Below, one piece after another: positions 30,548 through 40,612 of a DNA stretch of 64,000 bases. The notes under the pieces were generated by a model that saw only the letters and a program-made list of their open reading frames with translations, made no database searches and was not told the origin of the DNA. The stretch's first letter is position 1. Each line of letters opens with the position of its first letter. Origin of the DNA: Albugo candida (Eukaryota; Oomycota; Peronosporomycetes; Albuginales; Albuginaceae). The position numbers were made by a program, and so were the translations under genes. Where the stretch lies: positions 728,801-792,800 of the forward strand of contig CAJNAR010000148.1 of NCBI GenBank assembly GCA_905220665.1, read 5' to 3'.

Positions 30548-32599
30548 ATGCGAATTTTCAGTTTGCGCGCATTATTACTCACTGGGTTGATAACCATGCA
30601 TAAAATCGCACTACCTACCTACGTACCAGCGAAATCCGGGCTATTCCGTTTCTCATTTTCTAAGAGTGTAGATCATGCAGCATGTCACGAATGCCTGATA
30701 AACTCGCTGGGATGCGCAAAGTTATATTTGCTACAAGTAGGAGAAATGTTGCGACTTTACTGGGTTGAGGCTCATGTAGATATCTTGAGTTCGTTTTTGT
30801 CCCATTGTCACGCTAAATCCCGTTGCACTTTGAATATTATCCAGGCTACGAGTGACAACATTATTGAGCCCCAAATGGCAATTACTCAGCTTGGTAAACT
30901 TCCGAGGAGTTACGAAGTCACTGAGACGGCTCTTTTCTCGTTGGTAAAGTCAATGCCACTGATAGTGCCATTCCTAAGACCATTGGAGATTGACGCAGAT
31001 AGCAAACACAAATGCTCGACATTGATGCTTGAAAAAAAAGGTAGCATTCCATTCTTTTTTGATATAGAACTCAAAAAAGCACCTCATATCAAAAATTCGA
31101 TCGTGATTTTGGAACCAGTACCAGAAACAGATGCGGACACGCACAATCAGAAACGGGAAGGCGACTCATCAATTCGATGCATGATCATCCCTGGCCCAGG
31201 AAGTGATGCTGTATGCCGAGAATGCTTGGCTATGCATAGTAAATGGCTCGCTATTCGAAGCTATATACTATTCCATAAAACAAGGAGAAACTCAGCCGAG
31301 TTGGTCGTCTTTCCCAGCAATTACGAATCATCCGATATAGTAATGAACTGCCGAATGAAGTCATGTTTTAACCTATTCAGTTGGAATCCCAGAGACTGCG
31401 AAATCATGGACTCAATATTTCCAAGGCATCGCGAATTGTTGGAAGTGCATCAAAAGACGTGTGGGCTAAATAAAGAGCATCATATCTGTAATGAGAATAC
31501 GATGGATTTGAACAGGATAAGACAGGTACTTAATGTGACCGCATTCGGCAGAATGCAAAGAGCTAGCAAAAGTTCTGGACCACCACAAGCTCCATTCTCT
31601 TTCTCGAATACAGTGGAAATGTTGCGTACTAAAAAGATCCTCTGTATAGATATTACTCTATCTCCACCCGAAAAATGGGGTTGTATTGGATGTATCCTCA
31701 GAACAGTGGGAGGTGCTCGGCTAGTAACTTATGCGTCTTTGAGGAATGCAATGATTTTAACGTCTGATATCAAAAGAAAATCGGAATGTTCCATGTGCAG
31801 TAATGTGATGCTGCTAGAGCCAGAAAAGTGTCACCAGTACCGTTATGGGTCTGTCGTGAGCATAGAGTCGTTTCCGAAGCCGTCTGATGACGAAGTGCTT
31901 GATGAACGGGTGAACAATTGTTTTGTTCTTCATTACGGGGTAAGTTATCGTGTCCCTTGTCTTAATTGCATGAAAAAAGCTTTTTCAACAAAAGAAAACC
32001 CTTATGCTCTCAGTATAACGTCATCTCTAGTTGACACTTCGAATTATTGTTCAGAATTACCAAAACGGTCATTGCAGAATCTTCTAACATGTCATCAACA
32101 TGACAAATGCGTCCGGATACAAAAGGTCCCCTTTCATTTCTGCTCTAACCATGCAGATTTCTTACCGTGGGGTTCATTTGAATCGATCGTACGAGATGCT
32201 ACCATGAAGTACACGCAGATAGAGATTCCAGTGGGTATTTGGCCTTCTCAGAAGCATTATGTGCTCATGTCGCATTCCAAATCAGAACGTGGGCCAAACT
32301 TATCTCCCGTGTACTCCAGTAGAATTGCCTTGGTCCACTTTGAGTACGCGAGATCTACATTTGAAGAGTGTGCAAAATGTCTGGTTGGGCACACAGAAGT
32401 ATTTTTCGCTTACGACGACAAATCTACTTCTGCTGGATATGTTTGGATGCGACCAACACCGTCTTCTATTCTTCGGATATGTGTTGGAAAGGTTTGCTCA
32501 AGGCTAAGCTACAATGTTGACCGAAAACAAGTTGAGCGTCCTGTTGGCAACCGACAACTAACGAACACTGATATCTGCATAGAGGACAAAAAAATGTAG
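30548..32599 (+). CDS. Candidate secreted effector with repeated CxxC modules (CCG-like)
   Basis: A 683-residue single-exon ORF. Residues 1 to about 22 are a signal-peptide-like segment (MRIFSLRALLLTGLIT). Soon after, residues 46-55 read CHECLINSLG, an exact CxxCxxxxxG, the signature named for the Albugo 'CCG' effector class. Further CxxC pairs occur at C223/C226, C379/C382 (again followed by G388), C414/C417, C471/C474 and C608/C611, suggesting a repeated small Cys module. No transmembrane segment is evident beyond the signal. CCG proteins are secreted by white rusts and some are recognised by plant immune receptors; whether this one acts in the host is inference. It is longer than I would expect for the class. 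A broken paralogue lies at 43426-45421. It sits about 31 kb from the telomere inside a duplicated unit. Confidence 0.7.
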   Translation: MRIFSLRALLLTGLITMHKIALPTYVPAKSGLFRFSFSKSVDHAACHECLINSLGCAKLYLLQVGEMLRLYWVEAHVDILSSFLSHCHAKSRCTLNIIQATSDNIIEPQMAITQLGKLPRSYEVTETALFSLVKSMPLIVPFLRPLEIDADSKHKCSTLMLEKKGSIPFFFDIELKKAPHIKNSIVILEPVPETDADTHNQKREGDSSIRCMIIPGPGSDAVCRECLAMHSKWLAIRSYILFHKTRRNSAELVVFPSNYESSDIVMNCRMKSCFNLFSWNPRDCEIMDSIFPRHRELLEVHQKTCGLNKEHHICNENTMDLNRIRQVLNVTAFGRMQRASKSSGPPQAPFSFSNTVEMLRTKKILCIDITLSPPEKWGCIGCILRTVGGARLVTYASLRNAMILTSDIKRKSECSMCSNVMLLEPEKCHQYRYGSVVSIESFPKPSDDEVLDERVNNCFVLHYGVSYRVPCLNCMKKAFSTKENPYALSITSSLVDTSNYCSELPKRSLQNLLTCHQHDKCVRIQKVPFHFCSNHADFLPWGSFESIVRDATMKYTQIEIPVGIWPSQKHYVLMSHSKSERGPNLSPVYSSRIALVHFEYARSTFEECAKCLVGHTEVFFAYDDKSTSAGYVWMRPTPSSILRICVGKVCSRLSYNVDRKQVERPVGNRQLTNTDICIEDKKM

Positions 32600-32899
32600 C
32601 AATTGGTTCTACAAGTAGAACGTCTACTTCTTCATACGAGTTCTTTGGGCAAAGTTAACTGAAGAAAATGATTTTAGCTAGCGTTTTCGATTACAAATAT
32701 TTTTGCTGCACAAATAAAAGAGCAGAAGTTTGTTAATACATGAACATTTTGAATTTCCGCACTCGTGAGTGCCGAATAACAGCGACGCTAGTTATGTACA
32801 ATATTCAACACGCTTTCGGTTTGAACTATATCATACGCACGACGCAATACATAGATAAATAGAACATACTCTAAACAAGCGAGAACATGCCCACACCGA

Positions 32900-33829
32900 T
32901 GCCCTAGAGACCATCGCCAAGACCAGGCCTAATGGTCCTAACCAAATCATTCACCGTACAAAACGCAATTCGAAGCGCTTAGACACAAACCTGAAATGTA
33001 TCGAGCATCTGAGTTTGCCATTCCTGTACCTGTTGTCACTGTTGGTCGCGGGGAGATCGCAGAAACAACATCCACTGATCGTGTAATGATGAGCAAGAAA
33101 CCACTTTTCCGAGGCATTCATTCTGCGTTTTTTTTGCGTACATTGTATCAATTATGCTCCAAAGTATGTCATTTGGGATAACCTGACGGAAACTAGATGC
33201 GAAAGCCCTGTGGACATGTCTCCCTCACGTTGACGAATGGCAACGCTTGTGCTGTATCACCTTTATTCCGAGGTTCTTAATGTCGTGAGAACGTGAACAA
33301 TCGAGAAACAGGCATCATGACGCAAGCTGGAACCGTTCTTGCTACGATCAAATGCATTCTCATAAGGAACGCAACGTCTCAATATGAACATCTGGTATGC
33401 AAGCAAGGTATTAAAAAGAGTTTATATAGGCTATACGGCGAATATTTGTGAGCCTCTTCGTCCACGTGCAAGGTCAATGGGTCGAAAAAGGTTATTGTCA
33501 CGGCCGCACAGACTTCTTCACGAAGCTTGCACGCATCATGGAGACTGTGGAACGGAACTCTATGTAAAAGAGCTGACAATTGGTGGTCCCTGGAGGAGTT
33601 GGATGTGTTTCCAAGAGTCAAAATGGAGCATTGTTACGGTTGGAACGGTTTTTCGATACCGTCGCAGTAAAAGCGTCTTCGAATGGTTGGCTGCATCGTT
33701 TCCAAATACAAATCGCCATAGACTTATTAGGCATTTGCTCATCAGACAGCAATTTCCACAGAGAACGGTTTTAGACAGCTCGCAGGAGGTCTAAATCTGT
33801 CGGGGGAGAAGGATTTCCACGCGATATCT
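32900..33829 (-). pseudogene. Old decayed copy of the chromatin-reader gene (PDZ region)
   Basis: This stretch aligns collinearly and in the same orientation with 22980-23980 of the chromatin gene, with frequent substitutions, indels and no open frame. Anchors are CATCGCCAAGACCAGGCCTAATGG (against 22984) and ATGTCATTTGGGA (against 23237). Identity falls well below that of the adjoining 33830-34835 segment. The contrast marks a boundary between old and new sequence. Confidence 0.75.
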
Positions 33830-34977
33830 TAATCTTCCACTGAGAAGGAGCCCACGGAGGCCTTTGTGACAGCGTCTAACCACTCTTTCCGAGTGGTTTC
33901 GATGGTCTCTTCGATCGATTGACACATTTTTCGTACGGAATCGGACCAAATCACAAGATCACATAATATTCGTAAAATGGAAATTCGTTCTTTCAGACTC
34001 ACAAGCGAGTAATTCTCTTTGGAGAGCCATTCAATCGCTTCTGGAAGTCGTTTAGCGTCTTCGGGAACATCTTTTCCCTCTGTTCTGACTATCGGCACCA
34101 TCTTTTGATTCTCACAGGAGCCACAATACCAATCTGTTGGAACCTCTTTGACAGCCGGGCGGATACAGAACGAGTGGAAAGGAGCGTCACATCGATAACA
34201 CCGTAACAGCTTCTCGCTACACAATCGCATTCCACATGCTCGACACTGATCCTCTGCTACAATTTCTTGCGTTTCTATCAGTTCCCGAACAAGTCGATCA
34301 AATATGGATGAGAGTTTGGTCGCCATATGCGAGATTTCCGCATGTACAGAGTTGTACAGCAAACAATTCTTCTTCACGAGATGCACGTCGTCCACAAACG
34401 CGTCCATGTCGAATTCCTGCTTGGAATCGTCGATTGTGTACTCGCCATCTTCCAACTTTTCCAAAATTGTGCTCAGATCCATAGGCTCTGTAACCACTCC
34501 GCTGGTGTAGTAATCCGGATACAAGGACGCATCGACCGGCTGATTGAATGGACTTGCGACCTCTTTGGATCGAAGGAGATGAAGCAAGTGGATGCATGCT
34601 CGTGTCGTGGAGCTGTCATTGAGAGTAATGGTTTCCTGATCGTCAAAAGGAGGCCATTCTTTACTCAGTAACAGCCCATAGGGCTCTGATTCCTCGCTCC
34701 CGTCATATACGTTCTCAATCGACGCATTTCGAGCGTCATGACCATTGACCGCAAGGATGAATTCTTTTTGAATCGCCTCCACTGCAGATGAGATCACTTT
34801 GACGGCGCCGTTGGAATCTTTTGATAGCTGTACCATATGGCGGTAGTCTGTTCGCGCATATCGCCCTCGCCCAATCAGAACATGAAAGGATTGACTTGTT
34901 GGTATCGAAGAAAATGGATGAGGCGACTCCAAGATCAACATAATACCATCAAAGTTGCACCGCAAGTTGCCAGACAT
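33829..34977 (-). CDS. Chimeric ORF with PDZ-like, bromodomain and PHD finger
   Basis: A 382-residue frame begins at an ATG at 34977 inside the inverted arm. It crosses the inversion junction at about 34835 and continues in frame into a near-identical copy of the chromatin gene (parent 23980-24986). The first 48 or so residues are new sequence. Then come a PDZ-like stretch, bromodomain 1 and PHD 1 with all zinc ligands (CRAC, CYRC, H-x2-C, CGSC), and it stops after GSFSVED where the old decayed segment begins. A shorter form could start at the Met just before VQLSKDSNG. Differences from the parent are mostly conservative substitutions. It may be an expressed mini-reader or simply a fragment not yet broken; promoter and splicing are unknown. 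Confidence 0.5.
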   Translation of the reverse strand: MSGNLRCNFDGIMLILESPHPFSSIPTSQSFHVLIGRGRYARTDYRHMVQLSKDSNGAVKVISSAVEAIQKEFILAVNGHDARNASIENVYDGSEESEPYGLLLSKEWPPFDDQETITLNDSSTTRACIHLLHLLRSKEVASPFNQPVDASLYPDYYTSGVVTEPMDLSTILEKLEDGEYTIDDSKQEFDMDAFVDDVHLVKKNCLLYNSVHAEISHMATKLSSIFDRLVRELIETQEIVAEDQCRACGMRLCSEKLLRCYRCDAPFHSFCIRPAVKEVPTDWYCGSCENQKMVPIVRTEGKDVPEDAKRLPEAIEWLSKENYSLVSLKERISILRILCDLVIWSDSVRKMCQSIEETIETTRKEWLDAVTKASVGSFSVED

Positions 34978-35667
34978 CGTTTTTTTGGAAAGTTGTGGAT
35001 TACTGAAGCCATTAACTGCATAAAAGGAAATGCTGTGTGAAAGGATAAACTACCCGGAATGATTCTGGATTCACTACCGTGAAAGTATATGTTCTTATGA
35101 ATCCCACTAGAGACTTGATTTTGGGTCGACAAGAGATTACAAGCGATCAGACGCAGCTTATTGATTTCCTTGATAGTGCATGACGATACTGACTGTTCGA
35201 CAACTGGCCCAATCAATTCGGCAGTAATGAAATTGTGATAGCAAGAAAAGGTTCTGACTTAATAATACGGCAGGTTTGTAGGAGTACAAAAGGGAAATAC
35301 AAGTAATCAACTGGTCATATTCTAATAGCTCTGCGTAGTCGATATCAGACGATGAACGTTATTGCTCTCAGGACGGATACTGTAAATGTGCATAACATCA
35401 AGACAGCACCCATCAACCAATCGACACACAGAAAGTCCAGCATCCTGTTCAACAGTATTAATAGCTTGATTTCAAGACCGTTCCGATCATAATGTACAAA
35501 TTTTTGAATTGCATCGAGTCGCAAACAACATACTGCGATGTATAATCTCCATTACAAAAAGAAATCAAGAAATGATCGCCAACCAACGCTCCCATTGAGC
35601 TAAACGTCTAGAAGAGGATACTGGGTCTATGTCTCAGTATGCAGCAGTACGCAAGAAATGAGAGCTA

Positions 35668-35956
35668 TCACTTGGGTCGATTCTCTAAATCAATTTGTAA
35701 TATTCTTGCTGCAGGAGGATACAGTGCGCAATCAAAATCTTCCTTTTCCATACGACGCTCGTACCATGTAGAATTTCTTTCTCCATCGAAGCGGGACAGA
35801 TAGCAATAATTGTTTTCACTCGACCTCAAACAATGGGTCGGTTGCACCAATCAAGGTAGTGCCATCGAGTTGTATATCGTGTGGGAAATGGCTACACTGC
35901 CGCATAAGCAACACACTTGAACTGAAATATGAAATGGATGTGTGGGTATCAAACAT
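35668..35956 (-). pseudogene. Mirror copy of the broken small ORF
   Basis: This is the reverse-complement copy of 28542-28830, with the same frame break. It is listed so that the right arm is annotated in full. Confidence 0.35.
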
Positions 35957-36919
35957 CGTGAGAGCCTTTGTGTTGTTTTGTCACTCCCATTCTGCAGTGA
36001 GCACCAAGAAGCCGTTGACGATCGTAAAGCAATTGAGCGGATGAGACATAAGAACTGGTCATGGCGCGAGATTGGCTTTTGTGTCACTGCGTCATGTGCA
36101 TGCCAAGGCGAAGCGCTCACATGGTCTATATTCCCGCACGTTATGTCTCCGTGCGCATAACGATTACACTATCGTCAAATGATTGTCACAAGCTCGGGAA
36201 TACTACGCATCGATTTTTTTGATGAGTAAATACATGGCGCATAACTCAGATCGTAATGTCATAATTTGCACAAACCTCTCTACAGAAGGTACGCGTCTTC
36301 AAGCTTTGGCTGAGAGCGAGCGTGTCGAAAGGACCAGGAAACATAAACGTAGCACCGATGTCAACGACCCCATAGCCATCATTCCAAGTTCCATTTCCCA
36401 GATTGTGTACTCGAGAAAATCCTTCGCATAAAACAATCACTTGTCTACTCAAGTCTTCCTACGGCTTTGGTTTGTTTAGAGATGTGCATGGTGCTACTAC
36501 TCCTAAGCGTACCTTGTAAAACGATCACTTAGTACTTGATTAAATTGATGGTCCATCTCATAAATTCTCTTTACCCAAGCTTTCTTTACAAATATATACA
36601 TATATTGGAGGATAAACTCTTGAGTCTTGATTTGTACAAAAATCATGGTGCCCGTATTAAAAAGGTTTACGCTGGGGTGAAACGTCGAAGCGTTATGTTA
36701 CTTCTCTCATCCTTTTATATAAAAGCGATTGAGCCAGACAATGCCTTATGGTTGCATGCTGTGACGCAACGATGATAGATCGCACTTTAGCTGCAGCAAG
36801 ACATCCGCACACTGCAGTATTGCTGATCGCAGTGATTGCATTAAGCAAACCGACCTTTTACTACAAAACGTACGGTACACACTATAGTAAGTCTCCATAG
36901 CTTTTCAGGCGTCCAAAGT

Positions 36920-39511
36920 ATGAGCACAGTAGAAAATGATGACGACATTACAGTAAGTTTTCGTAGTCGATAAAAAGCTATTGCATTGCCCCTAGACAGG
37001 GATATGGACGCTGAACGCTAAGATGCATAGTGGCACTCGAAAATATAAGATTTCTAATGTCGTTTGTGTAGGAACACAAGCAAAAGAAGCGTAAATATCT
37101 TGCGCAAGAGAATACGCGCACAACGCGATCGACTAGAAAACGCGATCGGACGCAGAAAATTGCTGCAACAGACGCAGAAACCATTGTTTCATTACCATCT
37201 CCCATAAGATACAACAGAGCTTCTGTCAGATCACAGAAATCAAAAGTCCTGCTTGATGACGCGATCGAACCGGATGACGCGTCAAACAATTTTCTCTGCA
37301 AACGCCAATCGCAATGCAATTTGGATGTATCTCTCCTTTCTCAACTGAGGGCAACTTTGGCATCGGTAAGACCAAATCGTAGGAGCAATAAAAGCTCATG
37401 AAATGTTATATAGCGTGGTGTACCTGAATCAGCCCTGGATCGATGGCGTATGACGGAAAACGGCCACAAACTGATTGCTCCCGATACCAAGCAATATTCA
37501 AAAGTACTCGACGCTGTGCGCGTCATCTATTATGAGTCACATCAACGGATCGCTCGAGAAGATCTCTTTTTCGTTGCAACGATCCGTCGGGAGCTTTTGG
37601 AATCAAAGCTGCCATTCACAGATGGACCAGTGACCGTGATCTCACTTGGATACATCATAATCAACGCCTCGTTCCACAAGACGAATGAGCTGTTTCCGGT
37701 AGATTGTACTGAATTGTATGAACAATTTGCAGGAAATTGATTGTTTGATCAAAGGTTGGGTATATGTCGTCTTGCTGGCTGAAAGTTGTCAAAGAGACTC
37801 AATCATTTCATTTGGAGCTGATTTGTGGTGCGAAATCTATTGTTGTGCTTTATCGATTGCTTACAGTCTCTGTCTAGAGGTAAAGAGAAGCGATGGCATC
37901 GATGTGCCACTTTTTCAAGTATCTCTTGCAAGCGATCCAGGTACACTCAGTCTTACTCTATCGATCAGATTGAATCATTCTTGCCGAATGTAGAGGTGAT
38001 ATTCCAGTCAAATGTGCTTTTAATAGCGTGGAAGGAAGCTGTCGATCATTTCCAAGGGCTGCAAACGACAAAAATACAGCTTCTTCAGGATAGTCAAGAC
38101 ATGAGGCAAGCAAATCCCATCGTGCTCGCATCAGAAAGCACGGAAGATGGCTTCGGATTGTCACGACGACAGATAGCACAAGCTGTTGAAGGACTCGACT
38201 CCGCCCTCGCATGCTCCTCGTACCAGTTCTGGGAAGAGCGGCATCCTGTGAAACTCTCCATATTTCAACGCAACCGAATTCGGCTGGTAAAACAACTCAC
38301 AACGCAGCTCAAAGGTCGAAAACAGTCACGCGCTTTCATCCAAGCAAAGACATCTCAAGAAAGCGTCTTGGCAAGGCAAATTCACCCCTCCAAATCACAG
38401 GATAAAGTGCTTTGCATCGACGACCAAAGGGCATCAAAGATGCACATACCGAACGACCAGCAAAACCGATCCAAAGACAAAACAGCTTCTCTTCGAGCAA
38501 AGAAAGAAGTCGTCCGAATGAAAAGCATCCGAAGAACCGAAATTCGAAGAGCCAAAGAGGAGGAAAAACTCATGCGTGAAGAAGAAAAGGAAATGCGTAA
38601 ATTTCTTCGAGAAGAAGAAAAACAGGCCAGAAAACAGTTTGCCAAAGAAGAAGCCATCAAGAAACGGGTTGCGGCGCGAAGCGTTCACGAAAACGCGTCG
38701 GATGCGGTCAAACCAAAACTAAACGTTCGTTGACGCGCTCAAGAGCGTGAACGCGAGTTGAAGGCTTGTCGTTATTTGGAGAAAAGGATTTGGGACTTTG
38801 TTCGGCTGGAATTTCTCGCACAAACGCGTTATGAAATGAACGCTTCTTCCATGGCACCGATTGTGTCCGACAACAAACATATTCGAATGTACAGACTGAT
38901 GGCAGACGCGAATATATTTCCTGAGCGCTTTCTGATCCGTGACGAAGCATTGGAGCGTTTTCCTGACACATTGCAGATGGATGTGCTCTTCATTTAGGAC
39001 ACATTATCGACATTTTCGGATCAGCTTGGAATCGTTCGAATGCCTTCCCTTCACTTATTCGCCTCAATTCTCTTCCTGCAGGACGGCGCCAGCCCTGTGG
39101 GTGACTCGATGATTGAGGAAATGAGTTTGGCGTATCAGTACTTTGGCTTCCATGCGCTCTTGTTGGAATATTTGATGGCAGAATACTATCCAAACCTTCA
39201 AACTGGCATTTCTCCTATGGATTTCAATCGCTCACGGCCTTTGAATTTGATGACGTGGCCCGAAATCGCTCGCACAATTTGTGTTTTAGCAATGGACAAA
39301 CACTTTACATTAGAAGACGCATCACTCAAAGCGCTACGTGGTATCAAATCGTTTCGAGATGAGAATTTTGCCTCAGTCATGCGGCAAGACCTCGAGAGAC
39401 GCGGGCAGCAATTGCTTTGGGGCCATTCGACCGCATCGAACTCCATAGAACTCTCACATGAGAATTTTTATGGGTGTAAGAGTGTTGTGATGGTGCAGCC
39501 GCTGAAGAACG
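36920..39511 (+). pseudogene. Inverted 5' fragment of the chromatin-reader gene
   Basis: This copy of exons 1-4 and part of exon 5 starts at the ATG at 36920 and keeps the same splice sites and FYRN/FYRC region. It is broken by a TGA at 38731-38733 (parent codon CAA) and a TAG at 38995-38997 (parent TGG in the DDT domain). A cluster of extra substitutions lies at 38670-38760. It ends at the inversion breakpoint, so it could encode only the FYR and coiled-coil part (open to 38733) without any reader domain. Confidence 0.85.
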
Positions 39512-40212
39512 CTTAGTGAGCATATATTTTGCAATGTTGCCCAGAGATTCCGTGATCTAATTCCCCCTATAAAACCGAACAACATAGACTGTAAAGGCAT
39601 AGCTCATCAATCAGTTTTTAGGAGCAGCAGAAAAAGATTATGGCGGTAAAGGGGGACGCATGAGCAAGACTTTTTCTAATAAAAGGCTTCTACGTGGCTT
39701 GCTTTCATGGAAAACTGGTACTGGATAGGTTTCTGCTCAAACTAGGGTACAAAGGGTGTAAAGGGTGCTATCTGTAGCGTCTTGTTTAGGATGAATGCAA
39801 TCTACGTCCAGATGATTTAGGCAATTTGACATGATAATGTGTGATCTCGGCGAAAACGAGTCATTTTTCACTTCTGAGTAGCAGAGTCACTATATTCCGC
39901 CATATCGCCTACATCGGCATATGTTTGTGAAATCAACATGCGCGGAAGATCCCTCAGGAGGACGATCCATAAACGCTATTCCTGAGTGTTAGGTTAGAGC
40001 ACAGAGTTTTGGCGACCAGACCGTCTACTTTTCTCGATTGTGTAGGGATTTCGGTATAAATGGATGCAAATAGCTTGTGGCGTGTGTCAACGGGATGCAC
40101 GCTGCCGACAGAAATGCAAATCTTGCAAACTCGATATACTTTATTCGGCATATTTATATTATACATTACATTCTCTGTGGGGCAACGCGTCATCTAATAA
40201 TATTAGGTACGG
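39512..40212. repeat. Second copy of the effector 5' flank, cut by a transposon
   Basis: The stretch is collinear with 29664-30375 at moderate identity. It stops at ATTAGGTACGG, where the transposon begins. After the element the homology resumes at about 43280 with AGTGGGAGTGTA, which matches 30420. Confidence 0.7.
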
Positions 40213-40221
40213 TATAATCAG

Positions 40222-40255
40222 TTGGTATGGTGCGACTCCCCTAAAACCAACATTT
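40222..40255 (+). repeat. Left terminal inverted repeat of the transposon
   Basis: TTGGTATGGTGCGACTCCCC followed by TAAAACCAACATTT pairs with the right end at 43231-43265 with roughly one mismatch in five. Confidence 0.6.
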
Positions 40256-40612
40256 TTTTTGTTTCAATTTCGGGCAACTCTTTTCTTAACAAATTCAAGG
40301 AGTTTTGCGAATTAAGCAAAGCTATTTTTCGAATATTTTCATTTAAATTTAAATTTTCTGAAATTCAAATTATTTCAAGTATTATTTCAAGTTATTTTTT
40401 CAAAATAAGAATGTAGTTTTGAGTAAAGTTGGTAAGGTTCTGCGCGTATTATCAAATTTAACCATTGAAAAAGAAATTTAAAAAAAAAAATTTCATATTT
40501 TATTTATAATCGCTCCTCCGTTAAAAAAGAAGGCTGGCCCTATTAGCCAACTTGCACCAACCCAACAACAAAAAAGAGGCAGCTTCAGGCAGAGAAACAA
40601 AAGCAGGAAGAG

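Larger units (their letters stand above)
22980..32900. repeat. Unit 1 of a ~9.85-kb tandem segmental duplication
   Basis: This stretch is matched by 32900-45780 (unit 2, enlarged by a 3.06-kb transposon) and the start of a third unit at about 45780-46600. The offsets measured by eye are 9,849 at 24986/34835, 9,852 at 29664/39516 and about 9,930 at 22984/32912. Unit 1 carries the intact chromatin gene 5' half and the intact secreted Cys-rich ORF. Unit limits are arbitrary because the outermost breakpoints are decayed. Confidence 0.75.
34835..39511 (-). repeat. Right arm of the 4,677-bp inverted repeat
   Basis: This is the reverse complement of 24987-29663. The inner junction joins GCTGTACCA (parent 24978-24986) to TATGGCGGTAGTC. 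The outer junction joins GCTGAAGAACG to CTTAGTGAGC, with the four bases AACG shared by both source sequences. The arm carries a 5' fragment of the chromatin gene on the plus strand and a mirror copy of the small broken ORF. Confidence 0.92.
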
